Positions 1-6,161 are shown, counted from the first letter of the stretch. The stretch is 6,454 nucleotides of DNA from Candidatus Omnitrophota bacterium (GCA_016217585.1 JACRHQ010000160.1:1-6454), one strand, 5' to 3'. Notes: generated from the letters alone by a model not told the origin. Program-made: numbers and translations.

Positions 1-92
1 CAAACAAACAAACAAACAAACAAACAAACAAACAAACAAACAAACAAACAAACAAACAAACAAACAAACAAACAAACAAACAAACAAACAAA
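1..92. repeat. Tetranucleotide microsatellite, (CAAA)x23
   Basis: There are 23 uninterrupted, perfect copies of CAAA beginning at the first base of the window, so the array may extend further upstream. On the + strand it contains no stop codon in any frame (it reads as a Gln-Thr-Asn-Lys cycle). A change by one unit would therefore shift the frame of anything translated through it. The frame that continues into the small Cys-rich protein ending at 440 is open from base 3. Tetranucleotide arrays of this kind mark phase-variable genes in Haemophilus and Neisseria, but they can also be passive low-complexity DNA or an assembly edge. Confidence 0.97.
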
Positions 93-127
93 CCCTTCGA
101 CTCCTCACTCCGTTCGTCGCTCAGGGC
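93..127. repeat. Imperfect palindromic intergenic repeat-like element
   Basis: The segment starts CCCTTCGAC and ends GTCGCTCAGGGC. CCCT (93-96) can pair with AGGG (123-126) and CGAC (98-101) with GTCG (116-119), giving an interrupted hairpin with a 14-base loop. It resembles short palindromic elements that recur between genes in many uncultured bacterial genomes. Only one copy is in this window, so its repeat status is inferred. It abuts the CAAA array directly and, in the frame of the downstream small protein, contains no stop. Confidence 0.45.
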
Positions 128-221
128 AAGCAAACCTCTTCGCTGTAAACTCTTCCTTTCCAAAATCCCGCGCGCTGTTCTTCTTCTCGTAATCATCGGG
201 GCCGGATCCACCGTCGGAGGC

Positions 222-440
222 ATGTTGAGTGAACGCTTCTTTAAGCCCAAAGAAGCCTGTGCCGCGTGCGTGGCGCTGCCGACAACCGTTACCTGTACAA
301 CAACAGTTTTAGAGAGATGCGATCCTCAAAATGGTGGTGGCTGTAACGCCACCGAAGTTCCATCAAACAATGGTTTTGTTCTGGGGTGTGCGAGTAATGC
401 CTCGTGTAGCAAGGTAACGGTGTCTTGTTTACTAAAATGA
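222..440 (+). CDS. Small Cys-rich, probably membrane-anchored protein; true 5' end unresolved
   Basis: I do not recognise the family. From the ATG at 222 the product is 72 residues with eight cysteines (13, 16, 25, 33, 41, 56, 62, 69) in a Thr/Ser/Asn/Gly-rich background, an even number that suits disulfides outside the cytoplasm. The same frame is open all the way back to base 3. Codons 162-221 read Lys-Ile-Pro-Arg followed by a hydrophobic run (AVLLLVIIGAG), which looks like an N-terminal membrane segment or uncleaved signal. The ATG at 222 is therefore probably an internal Met. It also sits only one base after GGAGG (216-220), too close for a normal ribosome site. No ATG, GTG or TTG occurs in any forward frame between 93 and 221. 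Either the start lies upstream of the CAAA array, or the 5' end was lost and this is a remnant. Confidence 0.45.
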   Translation: MLSERFFKPKEACAACVALPTTVTCTTTVLERCDPQNGGGCNATEVPSNNGFVLGCASNASCSKVTVSCLLK

Positions 441-486
441 GGCATGAACATAGGCAATAGGCGACAGTTTCCGGGGCAGGCCGCGG

Positions 487-504
487 ACAAAAATCCCCTC
501 TGCG
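487..504. repeat. Left copy of an exact 18-bp direct repeat flanking the toxin-antitoxin gene
   Basis: ACAAAAATCCCCTCTGCG occurs here and again at 1457-1474, 970 bp away in the same orientation. Both copies have a GACAGT-containing stretch a little upstream (GCGACAGT at 461-468, GTGACAGT at 1448-1455), though at different distances. Such GACAGT...AAAATCCCC elements look like dispersed intergenic repeats. Confidence 0.75.
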
Positions 505-526
505 CTTGTTGATCTTTTCGTTGCCG

Positions 527-551
527 ATTTTATCCATGACAACAATAAAAT
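527..551. promoter_or_regulatory. Candidate operator: inverted repeat over the -35 region
   Basis: ATTTTAT (527-533) and ATAAAAT (545-551) are perfect 7-bp inverted arms with an 11-bp spacer. The interval also contains a direct repeat ATCCATG (532-538 and 550-556) with an 18-bp period. Together these cover the -35 box and reach the extended -10 of the toxin-antitoxin promoter, a position suited to repression. Autoregulation is common in toxin-antitoxin loci, but no regulator has been shown to bind here. AT-rich arms of 7 bp can also occur by chance. Confidence 0.4.
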
Positions 552-563
552 CCATGTTATACT
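536..563 (+). promoter_or_regulatory. Predicted sigma-70-type promoter for the MntA-HepT fusion gene
   Basis: The -35 box is ATGACA (536-541; five of six match TTGACA), followed by a 16-bp spacer and the -10 box TATACT (558-563; five of six match TATAAT). A TG at 555-556 gives an extended -10. Transcription would begin near 570, giving a leader of about 20 nt that contains AGAGG (581-585), five bases before the ATG at 591. This is the best promoter match I found in the window and indicates that the gene is transcribed independently. Confidence 0.6.
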
Positions 564-590
564 TATTTTTGTGGGGGGACAGAGGTTATC

Positions 591-1439
591 ATGAGTAAAA
601 TTTTAGATGATAAAATTACGTTATTAAGAAATTATTTCTTGCAAAAGCCCGAGATCCTTATGGCTTTTGTCTTTGGTTCTTTCGCCCGCAAGCAGGAAAC
701 GTCCGAATCCGATTTTGATCTAGCTGTTTATTTCAAGCCCCATGGAAAAGCTCTGGAATGGGAGGAGACCGGGCATTATGAGCAGGAGGATCAGATATGG
801 GGTGATGTGGAGAGGATAACCGGAATGCGGACAGATTTTATAGTCCTGAACCGGGCCCCTTCGACATTGGTTTTTTCGATCTTGCAGGAGGGGATCCCCG
901 TCGTCATCAAGGACCCTGTTTATTATCTGCGTTTTTCCCTGATGATCGGATCTGCTGCCGAATACCTGAGAGAATTTGCCCGGGATTTCTGGATGATCAA
1001 GCAGCGCTCCAGGTCTCTTTCAGACGTGGACAGGGACCGCCTGATAAGGATCCTTGATTTCCTGGAAACGGAACTGGCGGATTATCCCAGGTTCAGGGAT
1101 ATGGATCGCGTGGCCTATGAGTCAGATGCCGCCGCAAGAAGAAATGTGGAAAGATGGGCGGAGAATATCGTTAACGCTTCTATCGACATCGCGAAAATTG
1201 TCCTGGCTTCAGAGAAAAAAAGGATTCCTCAAACCTACCGGCAGATTATGGAAGAATTATCGCTGGTCGAGCGTTTCCCGGCCGCGACCGCCGTCTCTCT
1301 GTCCCGATTTTCCAAATTGCGCAATCTCCTGGCCCATGAATATCTTGATATCCGGTTTGAGCAGATTGAAAAATTTATTCAGGGTTCGGAAATATCTTAT
1401 AAGGAACTGGTCGATTTCGTCAAAGATTTCATCCGCTGA
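591..1439 (+). CDS. Fused MntA-HepT toxin-antitoxin protein (MNT nucleotidyltransferase + HEPN RNase)
   Basis: The 282-residue product joins two proteins that are normally separate. Residues 1 to about 140 are a minimal nucleotidyltransferase of the MntA type, with GSX10DXD at 29-43 (Gly29-Ser30, Asp41, Asp43) and a likely third acidic residue, Asp82, in a TDFIVL strand. Residues about 145-282 are a helical HEPN domain of the HepT type with the RX4HXY motif, Arg244-NLLA-His249-Glu-Tyr251. In characterised two-gene systems HepT is an RNase toxin, and MntA silences it by attaching AMP to the Tyr of this motif. Each half has about the length of its stand-alone relative, so the fusion is nearly end to end. 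All key residues are present, so both halves may be active. Start: ATG 591 with AGAGG five bases upstream. Base composition is more AT-rich than the genes downstream, especially in the first 60 bases, which suggests acquisition. The two motifs make the family call firm; cellular role and toxicity are inferred. Confidence 0.88.
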   Translation: MSKILDDKITLLRNYFLQKPEILMAFVFGSFARKQETSESDFDLAVYFKPHGKALEWEETGHYEQEDQIWGDVERITGMRTDFIVLNRAPSTLVFSILQEGIPVVIKDPVYYLRFSLMIGSAAEYLREFARDFWMIKQRSRSLSDVDRDRLIRILDFLETELADYPRFRDMDRVAYESDAAARRNVERWAENIVNASIDIAKIVLASEKKRIPQTYRQIMEELSLVERFPAATAVSLSRFSKLRNLLAHEYLDIRFEQIEKFIQGSEISYKELVDFVKDFIR

Positions 1440-1456
1440 AGCAACAGGTGACAGTC

Positions 1457-1474
1457 ACAAAAATCCCCTCTGCG
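1457..1474. repeat. Right copy of the 18-bp direct repeat
   Basis: This is identical to 487-504 and begins 18 bases after the stop codon of the toxin-antitoxin gene. It overlaps the left arm of a small CCCC/GGGG hairpin. With the left copy it brackets the accessory gene. Confidence 0.75.
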
Positions 1475-1480
1475 GGGTTT
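1461..1480 (+). terminator. Weak hairpin, possible terminator after the toxin-antitoxin gene
   Basis: CCCC (1465-1468) pairs with GGGG (1474-1477) around the 5-base loop TCTGC. AAA (1461-1463) and TTT (1478-1480) can extend the stem past one bulged T. The stem is short and only three Ts follow, so termination would be inefficient. The placement, 22-41 bases after the stop codon and before a new gene run, is the main argument for it. Confidence 0.3.
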
Positions 1481-1515
1481 ACTTATTCAGGGTTTGAGTA
1501 TAAACTGGAATAAGT

Positions 1516-2598
1516 ATGCGCCCCGTTTCCCTCCAAAGAATCCTCATCGTCAACATCTTCGGCATCGGCGATGTGTTGTTCACCACACCTCTGGTCGGCA
1601 TCCTCAAGGCGGCGTATCCCGACGCGCGGATCGGCTATCTGTGCAACCGCCGCACGGCGCCGCTTCTGGAACGCAACCCCAAGATCGACAAAATCTTCGT
1701 GTATGAACGCGACGAGCTGGAAGCCGTCCGCCGTAAATCGGTGCTCCGGTACCTGAAAGCTGTCGGGGAACTTGTCCAGGATATGAAAGCCGGGCGCTTC
1801 GACGCGAGCCTGGACGTGTCCCTGAACACTTTTATGGGATTTCTGACGCGGGCGGCCGGGATCCCGCGGCGCGTGGGGTTCGATTACAAGGGCCGCGGCC
1901 GGTTCCTCACCCGGAAGGTTCCGCTCCAAGGCTACGAAGATAAACACGTCGTCGAATATTACCTGGATCTTCTGGCCGAGTTCGGCGTCCCTGTGCCGGA
2001 CAGGCACAGGGCAATGGATCTGCTTTTGACCAAAGAAGACACAGACTGGGCGGGCAAGTTTTTGCAAGAGAATCAGACCTCCGGCCGCGGCCTTGTGATC
2101 GGTCTGGTCCCCGGCGGCGGGGAAAGCTGGGGGAGAGACGCCTTGTACAAGCGCTGGCCGGCGGCGTGTTTCGCGAAATTAGCTGACAAATTGGTTGAAA
2201 ATCACGCCGCGCAAATTATACTGATGGGGAGTCCGTCGGAGTCGGAATTATGTCGGGAAGCGGCCGGCGCGATGCGCCACCCCTGCCTTTCGGCGTGCGG
2301 GAAGACTTCCCTGACCCAATTCGCGGCGTTAACCAGGCGGTGTACGCTCGTTGTCACTAATGACGGCGGCCCGTTGCACGTAGCGGTCGCGGCCGGCAGC
2401 AGGACCGCTTCCATCTTTGGACCGGTGGATGAAGCCGTTTACGGCCCGTACCCCGCTGACGGACATAAAGTGATCAAGAAAAAGCTCGCTTGCCAGCCGT
2501 GTTACCGGCGCTTCCGCCGGGCAGACTGCGGCCACATCCGCTGCCTGGCTGATTTAAGCGTCGAAGAAGTGTTCAAGGAGGTTGAAGCCATTTTATGA
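1516..2598 (+). CDS. GT9-family glycosyltransferase, ADP-heptose:LPS heptosyltransferase-like
   Basis: The 360-residue product has the two-domain GT-B layout of the WaaF/WaaC/RfaF group, which adds heptose from ADP-heptose to the LPS inner core on the cytoplasmic face of the inner membrane. Visible marks are the N-terminal FGIGD loop (residues 15-19) that carries the family's conserved Asp, the second-domain start GLVPGGG (196-202) followed by KRWP (212-215), the nucleotide-sugar motif TNDGGPLHVA (281-290), and FGP (301-303). A Cys cluster near the C-terminus (326, 329, 338, 343) is also typical of GT9 enzymes. Length is normal. ATG 1516 is the first in-frame start after a stop at 1501; its ribosome site is weak (GGA at 1507-1509). 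It begins the envelope gene run and overlaps the next gene by ATGA. Heptose as donor fits the gmhB gene downstream, but other GT9 enzymes use different sugars, so the substrate is not fixed. Confidence 0.87.
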   Translation: MRPVSLQRILIVNIFGIGDVLFTTPLVGILKAAYPDARIGYLCNRRTAPLLERNPKIDKIFVYERDELEAVRRKSVLRYLKAVGELVQDMKAGRFDASLDVSLNTFMGFLTRAAGIPRRVGFDYKGRGRFLTRKVPLQGYEDKHVVEYYLDLLAEFGVPVPDRHRAMDLLLTKEDTDWAGKFLQENQTSGRGLVIGLVPGGGESWGRDALYKRWPAACFAKLADKLVENHAAQIILMGSPSESELCREAAGAMRHPCLSACGKTSLTQFAALTRRCTLVVTNDGGPLHVAVAAGSRTASIFGPVDEAVYGPYPADGHKVIKKKLACQPCYRRFRRADCGHIRCLADLSVEEVFKEVEAIL

Positions 2599-3707
2599 AC
2601 GTGCCATTTATTGATTTTCGGGAACAGTACCACGCGATCAAGGACAAAGTCGACGCCGGGCTCAAGAAAGTCTTTGAGGACGGCAGTTTCATTTTAGGCC
2701 CGCAGGAAAAGGCGTTCGAGGAAGAGTTCGCCCGTTACTGCGAGGCCCAATACGCCGTCGGCGTCAATTCGGGGACCGACGCCTTGTATCTCGCCTTGCT
2801 CGCGCTGGACATCGGCCCCGGCGATGAAGTCATCGTGCCGACGTTCACATTCATCGCAACCGCCCTGTGCGTCTCCTACACGGGCGCCAGGCCCGTCTTC
2901 GTGGACATTGAAGACCGGACGTACAACATCGACCCGGCGCGGTTCAAGGCGGCCGTTACCAGAAAGACCAAAGCCGTCATCCCGGTGCATATTTACGGCC
3001 AGCCGGCGAACATGGACGAGATCAACGCCATCGCCCAAAAACACAAGATCGCCGTCGTGGAGGACGCCTGCCAGGCGCACGGGGCCACTTATAACGGGAA
3101 AAAGGCCGGGTCGTTGGGCGAAGTTTCCTGTTTCAGTTTTTATCCGACCAAGAGCCTCGGCGCCTTCGGCGACGGCGGGATGGTCGTCACCAGCGATAAA
3201 AATATCTACGAGAAAATGTTCATGCTGCGCGACTACGGGCGCAAGGGCCGCTACGACCACAAAATCCAGGGATACAATTCACGGCTCGACACCGTGCAGG
3301 CGGTCGTCCTCTCGGCCAAACTGCCGCTTCTGGACGAATGGAACAGGATGCGCAACGGCGTCGCCGCTTCCTATTGCAAACTGCTTGAGAACGAGAGCGG
3401 CATCAAGGTGCCGGTCATCCAGAAAGACCGCACGCACGTCTTCCAGACGTTCGCCGTGCGCCTGTCCAACCGCGATAAAATCTGCGAGGCGATGCAGAAA
3501 TCCGGGGCAGGCGTTTTGATCCATTACCCGATCCCTCTGCATTTGCAGGAAGCGTACGCGGAGTTGGGGTACAAAAAGGGTGATTTCCCCGTCGCGGAAC
3601 AGCTCTGCCGGGAGATCTTGTCGCTGCCGATGTTCCCCCACATGAAAAAAGATCAGGTTGAATACGTGTGCGATACGTTGAGAGGATTGGTGGAAAAGAA
3701 GTTATGA
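2595..3707 (+). CDS. DegT/DnrJ/EryC1/StrS-family PLP sugar aminotransferase
   Basis: The 370-residue, full-length fold-type I aminotransferase converts a keto-sugar nucleotide to an amino-sugar nucleotide in the cytoplasm. Landmarks are GTDAL (60-64, cofactor phosphate region), VVEDACQAHGA (154-164) with Asp157 contacting the PLP ring nitrogen, and FSFYPTKSLGAFGDGG (180-195) with Lys186 as the Schiff-base lysine. The N-terminus (VPFIDFREQY) and the HYPIPLH segment are typical of the FdtB/QdtB/WlbE-like branch, which makes 3-amino sugars, but sequence inspection cannot fix the substrate. It overlaps the GT9 gene by four bases (ATGA), so the two are translationally coupled. AAGGAGGT at 2575-2582 lies 12 bases before the start and may help re-initiation. 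No matching dehydratase, oxidase or acetyltransferase is in the window, so the keto-sugar must be supplied from elsewhere. Confidence 0.9.
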   Translation: MNVPFIDFREQYHAIKDKVDAGLKKVFEDGSFILGPQEKAFEEEFARYCEAQYAVGVNSGTDALYLALLALDIGPGDEVIVPTFTFIATALCVSYTGARPVFVDIEDRTYNIDPARFKAAVTRKTKAVIPVHIYGQPANMDEINAIAQKHKIAVVEDACQAHGATYNGKKAGSLGEVSCFSFYPTKSLGAFGDGGMVVTSDKNIYEKMFMLRDYGRKGRYDHKIQGYNSRLDTVQAVVLSAKLPLLDEWNRMRNGVAASYCKLLENESGIKVPVIQKDRTHVFQTFAVRLSNRDKICEAMQKSGAGVLIHYPIPLHLQEAYAELGYKKGDFPVAEQLCREILSLPMFPHMKKDQVEYVCDTLRGLVEKKL

Positions 3708-4462
3708 ACAAAGTCCCGCTTAGTGTCGTAGTCATCGCCAAAAATGAAGAGGCCAATATTGACTCATGCCTGGGCAGTGTCCACGGCTGGGCGGATGAGA
3801 TCATCCTGGTGGACGACGAGAGCACGGACCGCACGGTGGAGGCGGCGCGGAAGTATACCGGGCGGGTCTTGCGCCGGAAGATGGAGAACGAAGGCGTCCA
3901 CCGCAACTGGGCGCACGCGCAGGCGCGCAATCCCTGGGTGTTGATCCTCGACGCCGACGAGCAGGCCACCCCGGAACTGAAGCAGGAAATCGCCAGATCC
4001 TTGTCCGGCACCCCGCACAGCTGCTTTTCGATCCCCCTTAAGACATATATCGGCACCACGTGGATCCGGCATTCCGGGTGGTACCCGGCCAGCAAGATCC
4101 GGCTCTTTCAAAAAGAGCATTTCAAATATGAGGAAGTGGGTGTCCACCCCAGGGCGTTTCTGGCGCCGGGCAAGACTGAAGGCCATCTGACCCGGGACAT
4201 CATCCACCAAGGGTATCCGGACATCGAGCATTTTCTGGCGAGCGTCAACCGCCAGACGACGCTGGAGGCGCAGAAATGGATCGCCACCGGCCGCAAGATG
4301 TCGCCGGGCCAGGCGCTCTGGCGCATGGTCGACCGGTTCCCCCGCCGCTACGTGCGCAAGAAAGGGTACAAGGACGGGCTTTACGGGTTTGTCATCGCTT
4401 TCTTCGATTCGTTTTATCAGTTGATGAGTTATCTGAAATATCTGGAGATGAAAAGAAAATAA
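3704..4462 (+). CDS. GT2-family glycosyltransferase, WaaE/KdtX-like LPS core enzyme
   Basis: The 252-residue product begins with the GT-A core SVVVIAKNEEANI (7-19). Metal and nucleotide-sugar motifs follow: VDDESTD (36-42) and LDADE (82-86). The C-terminal part ends in GYKDGLYGFVIAFFDSFYQL (221-240), a hydrophobic helix with flanking Lys/Arg typical of the WaaE-like subgroup, which probably lies on the inner membrane. WaaE enzymes add a glucose to the inner-core heptose of LPS, which suits the neighbouring heptosyltransferase-like gene; the sugar used here is unknown. I chose ATG 3704 rather than the in-frame ATG 3668. It gives the usual family N-terminus and an ATGA overlap with the aminotransferase stop, whereas the longer form would add 12 residues overlapping that gene. 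No strong ribosome site is visible, consistent with coupled translation. Confidence 0.86.
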   Translation: MNKVPLSVVVIAKNEEANIDSCLGSVHGWADEIILVDDESTDRTVEAARKYTGRVLRRKMENEGVHRNWAHAQARNPWVLILDADEQATPELKQEIARSLSGTPHSCFSIPLKTYIGTTWIRHSGWYPASKIRLFQKEHFKYEEVGVHPRAFLAPGKTEGHLTRDIIHQGYPDIEHFLASVNRQTTLEAQKWIATGRKMSPGQALWRMVDRFPRRYVRKKGYKDGLYGFVIAFFDSFYQLMSYLKYLEMKRK

Positions 4463-4464
4463 AT

Positions 4465-5055
4465 ATGAAACTAGTTTTCCTCGACAGAGACGGCGTCATC
4501 AACGAGTTCCCGGGCAACGGCAAATATGTCACGAAGCTCAAGGAATTTCGTTTTATCCCGGGTTCCCTGGAGGCCCTGCGGATCCTTACGGAGAATAATT
4601 TCACGGTCTTCGTCGTGTCCAACCAGGCCGGCGTCAGCAAGGGCGTCTATACAAAAGAGAAGCTCAGCCACATCACGCGTAACATGCTCGACAAGATCAG
4701 GCAGGCCGGGGGCCGGATCAAGAGAGTTTTTTACTGCACGCATCGCTCCGATGAAGGGTGTGACTGCCGCAAGCCCGAAATAGGCTCCGTGCGCAAGGCC
4801 TTTGAAACGATGAACAAGAGCATCCGCGCGGCGCAAAAGGCCTTTTTTGTCGGGGACACGGAATCCGATATCCTCGCCGGACACAATGCCGGATGCAAGA
4901 CCATTTTCGTCCTCTCCGGGCGCGAAGACCGCCGGCACATGCGCGCGTGGGCGGCACGTCCGGATTTTATCGCCGCCGATCTCCTGGAAGCCACAGCCAT
5001 CATCAACCGTAACCACGCGAAGCCTTCCAAACTTGGGAAAAAGAAAAAATCCTGA
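4465..5055 (+). CDS. gmhB: D-glycero-D-manno-heptose 1,7-bisphosphate 7-phosphatase (GmhB-like, HAD family)
   Basis: The 196-residue product is a HAD subclass IIIA phosphatase. It has the catalytic FLDRDGVIN (5-13; Asp7 nucleophile, Asp9 acid/base), motif II VVSNQAGVSKG (50-60), a zinc loop with Cys91, His93, Cys99 and Cys101 (CTH...GCDC), the following RKP (102-104), and VGDTESDI (129-136) with Asp131 and Asp135 for magnesium. This set matches GmhB, which removes the 7-phosphate in ADP-heptose synthesis; histidinol-phosphate phosphatases are the closest confusable relatives. The start at 4465 places Met just before the first motif and two bases after the GT2 stop. The frame is open back to 4276 but would overlap the GT2 gene with unrelated sequence. 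The tail ends in a Lys-rich stretch (187-195), an unremarkable oddity. The GmhA and HldE partners are not in the window. Confidence 0.87.
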   Translation: MKLVFLDRDGVINEFPGNGKYVTKLKEFRFIPGSLEALRILTENNFTVFVVSNQAGVSKGVYTKEKLSHITRNMLDKIRQAGGRIKRVFYCTHRSDEGCDCRKPEIGSVRKAFETMNKSIRAAQKAFFVGDTESDILAGHNAGCKTIFVLSGREDRRHMRAWAARPDFIAADLLEATAIINRNHAKPSKLGKKKKS

Positions 5056-5065
5056 GTAAAGTCTT

Positions 5066-6157
5066 ATGAAAATTCTCGTCATCCACGCATCCGCCGGGGC
5101 AGGGCACCTCAAGGCCGCCCAGGCCATCTGCGAGGGGCTTAAGAAAAACACGCCGCACGACGTCGTCCTGGCCGACGCCCTCGATTACACCAGCCCGTTG
5201 TTCAAGAGATTTTACCGGTCCGGTTATAATTTTATGGTCAGCCGGGCCCCCTGGCTCTGGAGATTTTTCTTCCGGCTTCTGAATGTCGAGGGGATCCAGC
5301 CCCTGGCGCGCGCCTTCCAGCGGATTTTTAACCGCTGCAGCGCGGGGCGTCTGCACGCGTTCCTGAAAAAGGAAGATTTCGATTACGTGATCGCGACCCA
5401 TTTTCTCGCGCCGGAGGTGGCGGCGGCGCTGAAAAGGAGCGGCCAGATCCATTCCCGGTTGATCACGGTCATCACGGATTTTGACGTCCACCGGATCTGG
5501 CTCGCCGAGGGGACGGATATTTACGCGGTCGCCTGCGAGTGGACGAAGGAGAAACTCAAACGGCTGGGGGTCGGCGGGGAGAATATCCGCGTCTGCGGGA
5601 TCCCGGTCTTTGAAGAATTTTTTGTCCCCCGCCCCCTGGGCAAGGGGGAACTGAAAAAAAAGCTGGGGCTTGAGGAAAATATGTTTACGGTCCTTATCGC
5701 CACGGGGTCATTCGGCATCGGGCCGATCGAGTTGTTGATCGAGGCGCTGCGGGGGTTCCAGACGGTCGTTGTCTGCGGGCATAACCGGACGCTGTTCGCG
5801 CGGCTCTCCCGGAAGAATGATCGTTCAGCAAAAATTCTCGGGTTGGTGGATAATATGCCGGAGCTGATGGCCGTCGCGGACGTCATGGTCACCAAGCCCG
5901 GCGGGTTGTCGATCGCCGAGGCGCTGGCCAGCCAGCTGCCGGTGGTTTTCTTTAACCCGATCCCGGGACAGGAGACGAATAATATCCGGGTCCTGCGCGA
6001 ACACGGGATCGGCTGTTTCCCGTCGGACATCGGAGGGATCATCCGTGAACTGGAGACATTGCGGTCTTCGCGGGATGCGTATCTGACGGCCCTCAAGCAA
6101 ACCTCCCGCCTCGCCCGGCCTTCGGCGGTGCGGGACATAATTTCTTTAATAAAATAG
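5066..6157 (+). CDS. GT28 glycosyltransferase, MGDG-synthase/UgtP-like (diacylglycerol glycosyltransferase)
   Basis: The 363-residue GT-B enzyme has the MGDG-synthase N-terminal domain: ASAGAGHLKAAQAI (8-21) with the GxGH loop, a basic/aromatic region (47-72) likely to dock on the membrane, and ITDFDVHRIW (136-145) holding the conserved TDF and His. The GT28 C-terminal domain follows, with ATGSFG (212-217), TKPGGLSIAEALA (276-288, UDP-sugar binding) and GQETNN (301-306). Relatives move galactose or glucose from UDP-sugars to diacylglycerol on the cytoplasmic membrane; MurG is a more distant relative and lacks this N-terminal signature. Length is slightly short of UgtP but complete. It starts ten bases after the gmhB stop, on the same strand, so it is probably co-transcribed. 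No strong ribosome site is seen. Sugar and acceptor are inferred from family only. Confidence 0.85.
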   Translation: MKILVIHASAGAGHLKAAQAICEGLKKNTPHDVVLADALDYTSPLFKRFYRSGYNFMVSRAPWLWRFFFRLLNVEGIQPLARAFQRIFNRCSAGRLHAFLKKEDFDYVIATHFLAPEVAAALKRSGQIHSRLITVITDFDVHRIWLAEGTDIYAVACEWTKEKLKRLGVGGENIRVCGIPVFEEFFVPRPLGKGELKKKLGLEENMFTVLIATGSFGIGPIELLIEALRGFQTVVVCGHNRTLFARLSRKNDRSAKILGLVDNMPELMAVADVMVTKPGGLSIAEALASQLPVVFFNPIPGQETNNIRVLREHGIGCFPSDIGGIIRELETLRSSRDAYLTALKQTSRLARPSAVRDIISLIK

Positions 6158-6161
6158 TCGC

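Noticed and set aside
1..92. CRISPR array or coding low-complexity domain
   Set aside because: A 4-base unit without spacers is not CRISPR, and no start codon within the window supports translation of the array by itself.
289..555. Minus-strand open frame of 88 codons overlapping the Cys-rich gene and the promoter region
   Set aside because: No recognisable domain, it runs opposite the better-supported frame and promoter, and it crosses the 18-bp repeat; most likely a chance frame or repeat remnant.
1478..1504. Possible promoter for the envelope operon (TTTACT, 15-bp spacer, TATAAA)
   Set aside because: The -35 match is weak, the spacing is short and the start point would leave a leader of only a few bases before ATG 1516; too little to annotate.
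1483..2067. Minus-strand open frame of 194 codons
   Set aside because: Shadow of the GC-rich GT9 gene, whose family motifs are clear on the + strand.
2694..3260. Minus-strand open frame of 188 codons
   Set aside because: Antisense to the aminotransferase core including its PLP lysine; no domain recognised, GC-rich shadow.
4276..4464. N-terminal extension of the gmhB frame back to ATG 4276
   Set aside because: The extra 63 residues overlap the GT2 gene, have no HAD features and precede a family-typical start at 4465.
4471..5151. Minus-strand open frame of 226 codons
   Set aside because: Opposite gmhB and the start of the GT28 gene, both with complete catalytic motifs; composition-driven shadow.
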